Shown here in pieces: positions 1 through 7,855 of a stretch of DNA of 21,618 nucleotides. The notes below the pieces were generated by a model. That model saw nothing but the letters and a program-made list of their open reading frames with translations, searched no databases and was not told the origin of the DNA. The translations under genes were made by a program, and so were the position numbers. The stretch's first letter is position 1. Each line of letters begins with the position of its first letter. The DNA is from Fen-999 sp035654135. Lineage in GTDB: Bacteria > Pseudomonadota > Gammaproteobacteria > Burkholderiales > Rhodocyclaceae. The stretch lies in contig DASRXN010000041.1 of NCBI GenBank assembly GCA_035654135.1, positions 1-21,618 on the forward strand, given 5' to 3'.

Positions 1-383
1 CAAAGCCGCAACTGACGGTGACCCCTCTCGCCGAGGGCGTCCACCGGCAGCACATGTGCCTCCTTGCCTCCGTCCGCGGTCTTCACCAGCAGGACGATGA
101 GCCACGGGAGGACTGTAGTGGCGGGATCGACGCCAACTGCAATCGAACTTCCGTCGGGACGAAGCAGGCTCAAGTGGCCGGTGGCATTGAACGCCAGTCC
201 GGCCATCGGGGGCCGACGAATTAGGACGGCAAGGGAAGACGCCAGCGCAAGCCATAGTGCGGCTTTCAGAGCCAGCGGCAGGTCGGTGGGCAGCAAACCC
301 GCGGCCGCCAGCAGATGGGCAAGCGTAAGCGCCGCGATCAGACTGCGCGAGCGACGAATATCAAGGGTGACTGGCAGCAGCAT
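1..383 (-). CDS. ygfX: YgfX-like small membrane protein, partial (3' end outside window)
   Basis: The reading frame opens at an ATG at 383-381, 18 bases after the fabF stop, and runs off the window edge without a stop (about 127 residues visible). The N-terminus has a conserved-looking pattern for this family (residues LDIRRSRSLI), then two adjacent hydrophobic segments (about residues 14-33 and 37-55) with a short loop, then a soluble part with 'PWLIVLLVK' and a C-terminal 'LPVDALGERGHRQLRL'. This hairpin-TM layout and the closing Leu-Pro-x-Asp-Ala-Leu motif fit the YgfX/CptA inner-membrane family. In E. coli YgfX sits next to SdhE (YgfY) and was reported to affect division proteins; here it follows fabF, a placement I recall as common in betaproteobacteria ahead of rpoE, which would lie outside this window. 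No strong Shine-Dalgarno is visible, so it probably relies on fabF translation. Family call is by pattern, not by search. Confidence 0.7.
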   Translation of the reverse strand, partial: MLLPVTLDIRRSRSLIAALTLAHLLAAAGLLPTDLPLALKAALWLALASSLAVLIRRPPMAGLAFNATGHLSLLRPDGSSIAVGVDPATTVLPWLIVLLVKTADGGKEAHVLPVDALGERGHRQLRL

Positions 384-401
384 CGCCGCTGGCCGCGAAA
401 G

Positions 402-1634
<1,233 letters not shown>

Positions 1635-1663
1635 GGTGATCTCCAGCGATGAAGGGGAAAGCT

Positions 1664-1677
1664 GCCCGAAAACGGGC
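1664..1677 (-). other. Small hairpin between acpP and fabF
   Basis: GCCCG and CGGGC arms (5 bp) flank an A4/T4 loop in the 48-base gap between the acpP stop and the fabF TTG start. There is no T-run after it on the coding strand, so it is not a standard terminator. It could stabilise the upstream acpP message or mark a processing point, which would help keep ACP more abundant than FabF. The stem is short and may be chance. Confidence 0.35.
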
Positions 1678-1682
1678 GCGGA

Positions 1683-1925
1683 TCAGGCCTTCTTGAGGTT
1701 GTTGCTAACGTAATCGACGGCCTGCTGGACCGTGGTGATCTTCTCGGCTTCCTCGTCCGGAATCTCGCACTCGAATTCCTCTTCGAGGGCCATCACCAAC
1801 TCGACGGTGTCGAGGGAGTCAGCGCCCAGATCGTCGACAAAGGACGAATCGATCTTGATGTCAGCCTCGTTGACGCCCAGTTGCTCGGCGACGATCTTCT
1901 TGACGCGTTGTTCGATGTTCTCCAT
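1683..1925 (-). CDS. acpP: Acyl carrier protein
   Basis: This 80-residue acidic protein carries growing acyl chains on a 4'-phosphopantetheine attached to Ser37 in the motif GADSLDTVELV, the signature of the type II fatty acid ACP. Length and the surrounding helix II sequence match typical proteobacterial AcpP. Initiation is well marked: ATG at 1925-1923 with AAGGAG at 1932-1937 and a 6-base spacer, the clearest ribosome-binding site in this operon, fitting a very abundant protein. It lies between fabG (79-base gap) and fabF, and an extended -10 promoter in the upstream gap suggests that it is also transcribed independently of the upstream fab genes. Confidence 0.98.
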   Translation of the reverse strand: MENIEQRVKKIVAEQLGVNEADIKIDSSFVDDLGADSLDTVELVMALEEEFECEIPDEEAEKITTVQQAVDYVSNNLKKA

Positions 1926-1969
1926 TTGATGCTCCTTCCCTTGATGATCGGGTGTGTAAAAACTGCGCT

Positions 1970-1978
1970 ATTTTAGCA
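1970..1978 (-). promoter_or_regulatory. Putative extended -10 promoter for acpP
   Basis: On the minus strand the fabG-acpP gap contains TGC followed by TAAAAT, i.e. a TGn extended -10 element with 5 of 6 matches to TATAAT. No good -35 is seen at the usual spacing, which is normal for extended -10 promoters. Transcription would begin near 1963 and give a leader of about 38 bases containing the strong AAGGAG site. An internal acpP promoter is known in other bacteria; here it is inferred from sequence only. Confidence 0.5.
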
Positions 1979-1979
1979 A

Positions 1980-1999
1980 AACCGGAAGACAGCCCGGTT
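1980..1999 (-). terminator. Possible weak terminator/attenuator after fabG
   Basis: Just after the fabG stop, AACCGG and CCGGTT arms (6 bp) enclose an 8-base loop; the second arm runs into TTTTGC on the coding strand. The short stem and short T-run suggest at most partial termination. It directly precedes the putative acpP -10 element and would cover its -35 region. Confidence 0.35.
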
Positions 2000-2004
2000 A
2001 AACC

Positions 2005-2751
2005 TTAAACCATGTACATGCCGCCATTGACGTGCAGCGTGATGCCCGTGATGTAACTGGCACCGGGGCCGGCAAGAAAAGCCACTGCTGCTGCGACATC
2101 CTCGCCCTGCCCCAGTCTATTCAACGGGATACGCTGCAACATCGCGGCACGCTGGGTCTCCGGCAATCCCCTCGTCATGTCGGTGTCGATCAGGCCGGGC
2201 GCGACGCAATTGACGGTGATGTTGCGACTGCCGAGTTCCTGGGCCAGCGAGCGGCTCAAGCCCTCGACGCCGGCCTTGGCCGCCGTGTAGTTGGCCTGGC
2301 CGGGGTTGCCCGACGAGCCGACCACCGATGTGATGTTGATGATGCGGCCATGGCGTGCCTTCATCATGCCGCGCATGACCAACTTCGCTAGCCGGAACAC
2401 GGCCTTCAGATTGGTGTCGATCACGGTATCCCATTCCTCATCCTTCATGCGCATGGCGAGGTTGTCGCGGGTGATACCGGCATTGTTGACCAGTACGGTG
2501 AGCGGGCCGAACTTCTTCTCGATTTCGCCGATAACGGCCTCACAGGAAGCCGGGTCGGTAACATTGAGCACCGTGCCCCAGCCCTTGATGCCAGCCTCGT
2601 CGAAAGCATTCTGGATGTCTGCGGCGCCAGACTCGGAGGTGGCAGTGCCAACGACCGAGGCGCCTTCGCGGCCGAGACCGAGCGCAATGGCGCGGCCGAT
2701 GCCGCGCGAGGCACCCGTAACCAGTGCAATTTGTTCATTCAACGTAGTCAT
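2005..2751 (-). CDS. fabG: 3-oxoacyl-[ACP] reductase
   Basis: FabG reduces 3-oxoacyl-ACP to (R)-3-hydroxyacyl-ACP with NADPH in each elongation cycle. The 248-residue protein is a classical short-chain dehydrogenase: cofactor loop TGASRGIG at residues 12-19, NNAGI at 89-93, and the catalytic tetrad Asn114, Ser142, Tyr155 and Lys159 (YTAAK). The C-terminus GGMYMV is typical of FabG. The ATG at 2751 lies three bases after the fabD stop, and a GAGGGG in the end of fabD can serve as ribosome-binding site, so translation is probably coupled to fabD. Many SDR paralogues exist, but position between fabD and acpP makes FabG secure. Confidence 0.96.
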   Translation of the reverse strand: MTTLNEQIALVTGASRGIGRAIALGLGREGASVVGTATSESGAADIQNAFDEAGIKGWGTVLNVTDPASCEAVIGEIEKKFGPLTVLVNNAGITRDNLAMRMKDEEWDTVIDTNLKAVFRLAKLVMRGMMKARHGRIINITSVVGSSGNPGQANYTAAKAGVEGLSRSLAQELGSRNITVNCVAPGLIDTDMTRGLPETQRAAMLQRIPLNRLGQGEDVAAAVAFLAGPGASYITGITLHVNGGMYMV

Positions 2752-2754
2752 TCT

Positions 2755-3687
2755 TCAGCCCCTCACGGCGGCGAGGGCCGCTTCGATACCCGCCAGATCG
2801 TTCATGGCGCCGCCGGTCAGGCCATCGGCACAGCGCTTGACCAGGCCGGACAGCACTTTGCCTGGGCCGCATTCATAGATATGGGTGACGCCGGCCGTCT
2901 GCATCGCCTGCATGGTTTCGACCCAGCGCACCGGCGCGGCCGCCTGCCGCACCAGGGCAGCGCGAATCTGATCCGGGTCATTTACCGTGGCAACATCGAC
3001 ATTGTTGACCACCAAAGTCAGTGGCGGTGATACGGCGACGTCCGCCAGACGCGCCTTGAGCCTTTCCGCCGCCGGCTGCATCAGTGAGCAATGGAAGGGA
3101 GCGGATACCGGCAGCATCAGCGCGCGCTTGGCACCCTTGGCCTTGCAGGCTTCGGCGGCCCGTTCGACGGCGGCCTTGTGGCCGGCAATCACTGTCTGTT
3201 CCGGAGAATTGAAATTTACGGCCTGGACTACCTGACCCTGGGCCACTTCGTCACAGACCGCCTTGACCGCGGCGGCATCGAGGCCGAGCACTGCCGCCAT
3301 GGCGCCCTCGCCTGCTGGCACGGCTTCCTGCATGGCCTTGGCGCGCAGTTCGACCAGCGGCACGGCGTCTTTCAGTTCGAGCGCGCCAGCGGCGACCAGC
3401 GCCGAGTATTCGCCGAGGCTGTGGCCGGCAACCATGGTCGGTTGCGGCCCACCTTTTCCCAGCCAGAGGCGATAGACGGCGACGCCGGCAGTCAGCATCA
3501 AAGGCTGGGTATTTACAGTCTGGTTGAGGGCCTCGGCCGGACCTTCGCTGGCCAGTTGCCAAAGGTCGCGGCCCAGTGCAGTCGAAGCTTCATCGAAGGT
3601 GGCGCGGATGACCGGACTATCTCCGTAGGCAGCCATCATGCCGAGAGATTGGGAGCCTTGACCGGGAAAGACGAGCGCAAATTTCAT
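2755..3687 (-). CDS. fabD: Malonyl-CoA:ACP transacylase
   Basis: FabD moves malonyl from CoA to ACP, supplying the extender unit for FabH and FabF. Visible features in the 310 residues: oxyanion-hole motif GQGSQ at 9-13, nucleophile Ser90 in AGHSLGEYSAL, carboxylate-binding Arg115 in ELRAKAMQ, and catalytic His199 in PVSAPFHCSLM. Length matches the family (about 310). It starts at ATG 3687, ten bases after the fabH stop, and ends three bases before fabG, within the fabH-fabD-fabG block. Confidence 0.97.
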   Translation of the reverse strand: MKFALVFPGQGSQSLGMMAAYGDSPVIRATFDEASTALGRDLWQLASEGPAEALNQTVNTQPLMLTAGVAVYRLWLGKGGPQPTMVAGHSLGEYSALVAAGALELKDAVPLVELRAKAMQEAVPAGEGAMAAVLGLDAAAVKAVCDEVAQGQVVQAVNFNSPEQTVIAGHKAAVERAAEACKAKGAKRALMLPVSAPFHCSLMQPAAERLKARLADVAVSPPLTLVVNNVDVATVNDPDQIRAALVRQAAAPVRWVETMQAMQTAGVTHIYECGPGKVLSGLVKRCADGLTGGAMNDLAGIEAALAAVRG

Positions 3688-3697
3688 GATCGTGTTC

Positions 3698-4666
3698 TCA
3701 GAATTTCAGGAGCGTGGCACCCCAGGTGAAACCACCGCCAACACCTTCCAGCAGGACGACGTTGCCGCGTTTGATTCGATGGGCTCGCACTGCTTCATCG
3801 AGCGCCAGCGGAATCGAAGCCGCCGAGGTATTGCCGTGACGGTCGACGGTGACGATGCATTTCTCGGCAGGCAAATGCAGTTTCTTCGCCGTCGATTGCA
3901 TGATGCGGATGTTGGCCTGATGCGGCACCAGCCAATCGAGCTGTTCCGCCGTCATGCCGGCCGCTGCGATGACTTCGTTGCCCACGTCGGCGAGCACCTT
4001 GACGGCGAACTTGAACACTGCCTGGCCGTCCATGCGCAACAGCGGATCGCCAATCGGCTGCCCGCCGGAAAGATGTCCGGGGACGGAGAGGATAGGGTTG
4101 TAGCTACCATCGGCATGCAGGGCGGACGCTAGAATACCCGGCTCGTCCGAGGCTTCCAGTACTACGGCGCCGGCGCCGTCGCCGAACAGGACACAGGTAC
4201 CGCGATCCTTCCAGTCGAGGATGCGCGAAAACACTTCGGCGCCGACCACCAGCGCGCACTTGTGCGAGCCGGAGCGAATGAATTTCTCGGCGATGCCCAA
4301 GGCATACATGAAACCGCTGCACACCGCCTGAACGTCGAAGGCAGCGCCGCCACTCTTGATGCCGAGCTTGTCCTGCAGCAATGCTGCCGTGCTCGGGAAG
4401 ACGTAATCCGGCGTCGAGGTAGCGACGATAACCAGGTCGATGTCGTTCGGCTCTCGGCCAGCGGCTGCCAGCGCGCGCCGGCTTGCCTCCGCCGCCAGAT
4501 CGGAGGCGGCAACGCCGGGTGCGGCCAGATGGCGGCTGCGGATGCCGGTTCGTTCGACGATCCAGGCATCCGAGGACTCAAGGCCATGCGCGGCAATCAA
4601 TGCATCGTTGGTGACGGGCGCGCCGGGCAGAAAGCTGCCGGTACCGGTAATGCGGGCGTGACTCAT
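3698..4666 (-). CDS. fabH: 3-oxoacyl-[ACP] synthase III (KAS III)
   Basis: FabH starts fatty acid synthesis by condensing acetyl-CoA with malonyl-ACP. The 322-residue protein carries the KAS III triad: Cys116 in AVCSGFMYAL, His249 in VPHQANIRIM and Asn279 in DRHGNTSAAS. The adaptor-loop region around 207-216 and the C-terminal GGGFTWGATLLKF are typical. Its ATG (4666-4664) overlaps the plsX stop by four bases (ATGA), indicating translational coupling to plsX, an arrangement widespread in proteobacteria. Confidence 0.97.
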   Translation of the reverse strand: MSHARITGTGSFLPGAPVTNDALIAAHGLESSDAWIVERTGIRSRHLAAPGVAASDLAAEASRRALAAAGREPNDIDLVIVATSTPDYVFPSTAALLQDKLGIKSGGAAFDVQAVCSGFMYALGIAEKFIRSGSHKCALVVGAEVFSRILDWKDRGTCVLFGDGAGAVVLEASDEPGILASALHADGSYNPILSVPGHLSGGQPIGDPLLRMDGQAVFKFAVKVLADVGNEVIAAAGMTAEQLDWLVPHQANIRIMQSTAKKLHLPAEKCIVTVDRHGNTSAASIPLALDEAVRAHRIKRGNVVLLEGVGGGFTWGATLLKF

Positions 4667-5691
4667 GCGGCAACTGATACCGAGTTAACGGGGTGTATGG
4701 CTGCCATGCGGGCCGCGATTCTTTCCGGTAGCCGCTCGCGGGCCGCTTCGGCGGCACGTTCCAGTGCGCATCGGAAAGCGTAGGCATCCGCGGAGCCATG
4801 GCTCTTGAAAACGATGCCCCTAAGGCCGAGCAGGCTCGCGCCATTGTAGGCACGGTGGTCGAATCGGCGCTTGAAGGCGCGGATCACCGGCAGCGCCATG
4901 ACCGCCACCAGCTTGGTCAAAAGGTTGCGCGAGAACTCTTCCTTGAGACCTCCGGCGATCATCTGCGCCAAACCCTCCGAGGACTTGAGTACCACGTTGC
5001 CGACGAAGCCGTCGCAGACCACCACATCGGCTGCGCCTTTCCAAATGTCGTCGCCCTCAACGTTGCCGCAGAAGTTGAGGCCGCTATCCTTGAGCAGCTC
5101 GGTGGCCTGCTTGACCACTTCGTTGCCCTTGATGTCTTCCTCGCCGATGTTGAGCAGACCAACGCTCGGCCGGTCGCGATGCTCGAGTGCGGAGACCAGC
5201 ATAGCGCCCATGATGCCAAACTGGCGCAGGTGTTCCGCCGTGCAATCGACGTTAGCGCCGAGGTCCAGCACGTAGGTATGGCCGTTGACGGTGGGAAGAA
5301 TGGTCGCGATGGCCGGCCGGTCGATGCCGGGCAGGGTCTTCAGGACGAACCGGGAAATGGCCATCAGCGCACCGGTATTGCCGGCCGAGATGGCGGCATC
5401 GGCGACGCCGTCCTTGACCAGGTCGGCCGCCACGCGCATCGACGAATCCTTCTTGTTGCGCAGGGCAGTGGCGACCGCCTCGTGCATTTCCACCACCTCG
5501 CTGGCGTGGTGGATGCGCAGACGTTCGCCGACTTCGGCAGAGCCGGCCAGCAGCGGGCGCAAGACCTCCTCGCGGCCGACCAGAATGGCCGCGCAATCGG
5601 GGTCGCGACGGAGGAAATCGAAGACAGCGGGGACGGTGACCGAGGGGCCGTGGTCACCACCCATGCAATCTACGGCAATAGTGATCGCCAT
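4663..5691 (-). CDS. plsX: Phosphate acyltransferase PlsX
   Basis: PlsX converts acyl-ACP and phosphate to acyl-phosphate, the donor for PlsY in phosphatidic acid synthesis; it is a peripheral membrane enzyme. The 342-residue product has the N-terminal DCMGGDHG (8-15), ISAGNTGALM (101-110), VLDLGANVDC and the C-terminal GASLLGLRGIVFKSHGSAD, all characteristic. I start at ATG 5691, which yields the canonical MAITIAVDCMGGD; a TTG at 5706 would add five residues. Neither has a visible Shine-Dalgarno. The start is preceded by a perfect 14-bp inverted repeat whose arm ends nine bases before the ATG, so initiation may be structure-controlled. fabH overlaps the 3' end by four bases. Confidence 0.96.
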   Translation of the reverse strand: MAITIAVDCMGGDHGPSVTVPAVFDFLRRDPDCAAILVGREEVLRPLLAGSAEVGERLRIHHASEVVEMHEAVATALRNKKDSSMRVAADLVKDGVADAAISAGNTGALMAISRFVLKTLPGIDRPAIATILPTVNGHTYVLDLGANVDCTAEHLRQFGIMGAMLVSALEHRDRPSVGLLNIGEEDIKGNEVVKQATELLKDSGLNFCGNVEGDDIWKGAADVVVCDGFVGNVVLKSSEGLAQMIAGGLKEEFSRNLLTKLVAVMALPVIRAFKRRFDHRAYNGASLLGLRGIVFKSHGSADAYAFRCALERAAEAARERLPERIAARMAAIHPVNSVSVAA

Positions 5692-5700
5692 CGTGATTAC

Positions 5701-5734
5701 GGCCAAATGTGCGGTTGCTGCCGCACATTTGGCC
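5701..5734 (-). repeat. Perfect 14-bp inverted repeat before plsX
   Basis: GGCCAAATGTGCGG is followed by a 6-base loop and its exact reverse complement, lying between the rpmF stop (5752-5754) and the plsX ATG (5691). As RNA it would form a very stable 14-bp hairpin ending nine bases before the plsX start and covering the place where a ribosome-binding site would be. There is no T-run after it, so it is not a normal Rho-independent terminator. Possible roles are RNase processing, protection of the rpmF 3' end, a translational brake on plsX, or a dimeric repressor operator. Confidence 0.8.
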
Positions 5735-5751
5735 GCAGTCGATTCGACGGA

Positions 5752-5931
5752 TTACTCGCCCTTGGCCTTGACGACCTTCTTGCCTCGATAGACGCCCGAC
5801 GGAGAAATGTGGTGGCGTAAGTGGACTTCGCCAGTGGTCGCCTCGACGGCCAGGGGCGGATTGGTGAGGAAGTCGTGGGCGCGATGCATGCCGCGCTTGG
5901 AGGGGGACTTCTTGTTCTGTTGTACAGCCAT
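5752..5931 (-). CDS. rpmF: 50S ribosomal protein L32
   Basis: The 59-residue basic protein begins MAVQQNKKSPSKRGMHRAHD, the conserved start of bacterial L32 (bL32), a component of the large ribosomal subunit near the peptidyl-transferase region. The ATG at 5931 has AAGGAG at 5939-5944 with a 7-base spacer; an in-frame TTG two codons earlier is not used by this logic. Zinc-binding cysteine pairs found in some L32 proteins are absent, as expected for the C-minus type. It sits between yceD and plsX as in E. coli, tying lipid synthesis to ribosome production. Confidence 0.97.
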   Translation of the reverse strand: MAVQQNKKSPSKRGMHRAHDFLTNPPLAVEATTGEVHLRHHISPSGVYRGKKVVKAKGE

Positions 5932-5980
5932 GGTCAAACTCCTTAATTTAGCTCCGGCCCAACGCTCGCCACCGCGGGCA

Positions 5981-6514
5981 TCAGCCTTCGCCGATACTAC
6001 GTCTCAACCTCGCCAGCGCCGCGAATGGCGATGGTTCATTCTCTTCGATCACTGGTGCCGGCGGCTCGCAGGACTCGTGCCGGGGCGCTATCGGCAGCGC
6101 CAGCAGCACTTCATCCTCGATCAACGGCAACAACGCCATTTCCTTCTCCGCCGCGATGGCGTCAAAACCATCTTCGGCCAAATCCTCGTCGGGCCAGGGT
6201 TGTCCCTGTGGTATCAGCAGGAACCGGCTGCTGATATCGACCGGAAAAACCAACGCCGCCAGACACCGCTGACAGCGCAGATTCAAGCTGCCCGACAATG
6301 CCATGGTCAGCCAGGCCTTGCCGTCCCGATCCCGCTCGCCGGCAATCTCGCAATTCAGAGCACCTGCGTCACCGACCAGTACCTCTGCAAGTCTTGACAA
6401 TGCCGTCACTGCCACCTGCCCCGCCAGCCTCCTGCCCTCGCGGGCGAATTCCAGGCCGTCGATGCTCGCCCCGGCAATTGCAGTGCTTTCCGTCACGATC
6501 CGGGCAGCCGACAT
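5981..6514 (-). CDS. yceD: YceD/DUF177 family protein, upstream partner of rpmF
   Basis: This 177-residue acidic protein belongs to the DUF177/YceD family, nearly always found just before rpmF. It shows the family's Cys-x-x-Cys in LNLRCQRCLAAL (Cys81, Cys84), an acidic middle (WPDEDLAEDGFDAI), and the conserved ALPIAPRHESCEP near the C-terminus. The role is poorly defined; plant and bacterial homologues have been linked to 23S rRNA/50S biogenesis, which fits the pairing with L32. The ATG at 6514 has no Shine-Dalgarno, and the predicted transcription start lies only about four bases upstream, so the message may be nearly leaderless. It heads the fab operon. Confidence 0.9.
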   Translation of the reverse strand: MSAARIVTESTAIAGASIDGLEFAREGRRLAGQVAVTALSRLAEVLVGDAGALNCEIAGERDRDGKAWLTMALSGSLNLRCQRCLAALVFPVDISSRFLLIPQGQPWPDEDLAEDGFDAIAAEKEMALLPLIEDEVLLALPIAPRHESCEPPAPVIEENEPSPFAALARLRRSIGEG

Positions 6515-6524
6515 AAGGGGCGCG

Positions 6525-6554
6525 ATGTTATCATGCAGCGGCTTTCTCCGTCAA
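6525..6554. promoter_or_regulatory. Overlapping divergent promoters for yceD operon and maf
   Basis: Minus strand: TTGACG (6549-6554), 18-base spacer, TAACAT (6525-6530) preceded by TG as an extended -10; predicted start near 6518, only a few bases from the yceD ATG at 6514. Plus strand: TGT followed by TATCAT (6526-6534), an extended -10 with 5 of 6 matches, predicted start near 6541, with no clear -35. The two -10 elements physically overlap, so RNA polymerase could occupy only one orientation at a time. This is inferred by motif matching only. Confidence 0.5.
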
Positions 6555-6563
6555 AACAAAAAC

Positions 6564-7142
6564 ATGCCTGAACTCGTGCTTGCCTCCACTTCGCCGTTCC
6601 GGCGCGAGCTATTGTCTCGGCTGGGAATACCCTTCGTGTCTGTCGCACCGGCAGCCGACGAAACGCCGCTACCGGACGAACCTCCCGCCGCCACCGCCGA
6701 ACGCCTGTCGATTGCCAAGGCCCGTGCCGTCGCTGATCGCCATCCGAAAGCGCTGATCATCGGTTCCGACCAGGTGGCCTACCAGGGCGAAACCCGATTC
6801 GGCAAACCGGGGACGCGAGAGAATGCCATCACGCAACTGCGGGCGATGAGCGGAAAAACGGTGATTTTCCACACCGGTTTATGCTTGCTGAACGCCCCCA
6901 CCGGGAGGATTCACCTGCGCGGTATCCCGACCAAGGTTCGGTTCCGCGAGCTTTCCGATGCCGAAATCCGGCGCTACCTGGACAAGGAGGATGCTCTCAA
7001 TTGTGCCGGCAGCGCCCGCTCCGAAGGACTGGGCATTTCGCTGGTGGAATACATGCGCGGCGACGATCCCAACGCCTTGGTCGGCCTGCCGCTGATCGCG
7101 CTCTGCAACATGTTGCGGGCTGAAGGCGTCGAACTGCCCTGA
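6564..7142 (+). CDS. maf: Maf/YceF-type nucleotide pyrophosphatase (probable 7-methyl-GTP pyrophosphatase)
   Basis: Maf proteins hydrolyse non-canonical nucleoside triphosphates to monophosphates. The 192-residue product has the N-terminal phosphate-binding LASTSPFRRELL (6-17), the catalytic Asp69 in IIGSDQVA, GKPGTRENA and, near the C-terminus, CAGSARSEGLGISL and DPNALVGLPLIALC. The last two motifs match the E. coli YceF branch, which prefers 7-methyl-GTP, rather than YhdE (dTTP/UTP). The open frame extends far upstream across yceD on the opposite strand, but the canonical start is ATG 6564 (MPELVLAST). No Shine-Dalgarno is visible; an A-rich stretch precedes the ATG. Its TGA shares one base with the next gene's ATG, so the two are translationally coupled. 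Confidence 0.93.
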   Translation: MPELVLASTSPFRRELLSRLGIPFVSVAPAADETPLPDEPPAATAERLSIAKARAVADRHPKALIIGSDQVAYQGETRFGKPGTRENAITQLRAMSGKTVIFHTGLCLLNAPTGRIHLRGIPTKVRFRELSDAEIRRYLDKEDALNCAGSARSEGLGISLVEYMRGDDPNALVGLPLIALCNMLRAEGVELP

Positions 7143-7855
7143 TGCCGGGGATCCTTTATTTGATCCCGTCCGCGCTCGGCGACGCGCCATGGACAACCTA
7201 TGTTCCGGCGGAAACACGCGAAACCGCCTGTCGGCTGACGCGCTTCATCGCCGAGAATGCCAAGACGACCCGGGGCGAACTAAAGCGACTCGGCCATCCA
7301 CTGCCATTGCGCGATATCGCCATCGAGCAACTGCCGGAGAAGCTGTCTCCTGCCGACATTGAACGTCTGCTGGCACCAGTCCTGGCCGGTAACGATGTGG
7401 GGGTAATGTCGGAAGCCGGTTGCCCGGGTGTCGCCGACCCCGGCGCCCTGATCGTCCGCCGTGCCCACGTCCTGGGAATCACTGTCAAACCGTTGGTGGG
7501 TCCCTCGTCCCTGCTACTGGCCCTGATGGCGTCTGGGCTGGAGGGCCAGCGCTTTGCCTTCCACGGCTATCTGCCTGCCCGGGAGCCTGAGCGCAGCCGA
7601 CGGATCAACGAGTTGGAAAAGGAATCGGCGCGACTCGGCGAAACACAGATGTTCATCGAGACGCCCTACCGCAATGACACCCTGTTCAAGGCCCTGCTCG
7701 GTGCCTGCCGGCCGAACACTCGTCTTTGCCTGGCTACCGACCTCACCTTGCCAGCCGAAACGGTGGCAACGCGCACGATCACCGACTGGCGCCGGCAACC
7801 GCCGCCCGAACTGGAGCGGCGGCCGACGGTCTTCCTGCTGCTCAGCGAAGGCTGA
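7142..7855 (+). CDS. SAM-dependent methyltransferase, RsmI-like paralogue (tetrapyrrole methylase fold)
   Basis: The 237-residue protein resembles RsmI, the 16S rRNA C1402 2'-O-methyltransferase: N-terminal GILYLIPSALGD (3-14), Gly-rich SEAGCPGVADPG (90-101), GPSSLLLALMASGL (120-133) and FHGYLPAREPERSRRI (140-155). It differs from true RsmI in the first loop (SALGD instead of the usual TPIGN) and ends right after the methylase fold at FLLLSEG, without the C-terminal helical extension of RsmI. A true rsmI usually lies elsewhere in such genomes, so this is probably the second, functionally uncharacterised COG0313 paralogue. It overlaps maf by one base (TGATG). Its 3' end overlaps convergent sppA by 14 bases. 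Substrate unknown. Confidence 0.85.
   Translation: MPGILYLIPSALGDAPWTTYVPAETRETACRLTRFIAENAKTTRGELKRLGHPLPLRDIAIEQLPEKLSPADIERLLAPVLAGNDVGVMSEAGCPGVADPGALIVRRAHVLGITVKPLVGPSSLLLALMASGLEGQRFAFHGYLPAREPERSRRINELEKESARLGETQMFIETPYRNDTLFKALLGACRPNTRLCLATDLTLPAETVATRTITDWRRQPPPELERRPTVFLLLSEG

Noticed and set aside
4798..5820. Plus-strand open frame opposite plsX and rpmF (about 340 codons)
   Set aside because: Crosses two confident genes and has no recognisable domain or ribosome-binding site.
6303..6563. N-terminal extension of Maf by 87 residues
   Set aside because: The extension lies over yceD on the other strand and precedes the canonical MPELVLAST start; it has no family similarity.
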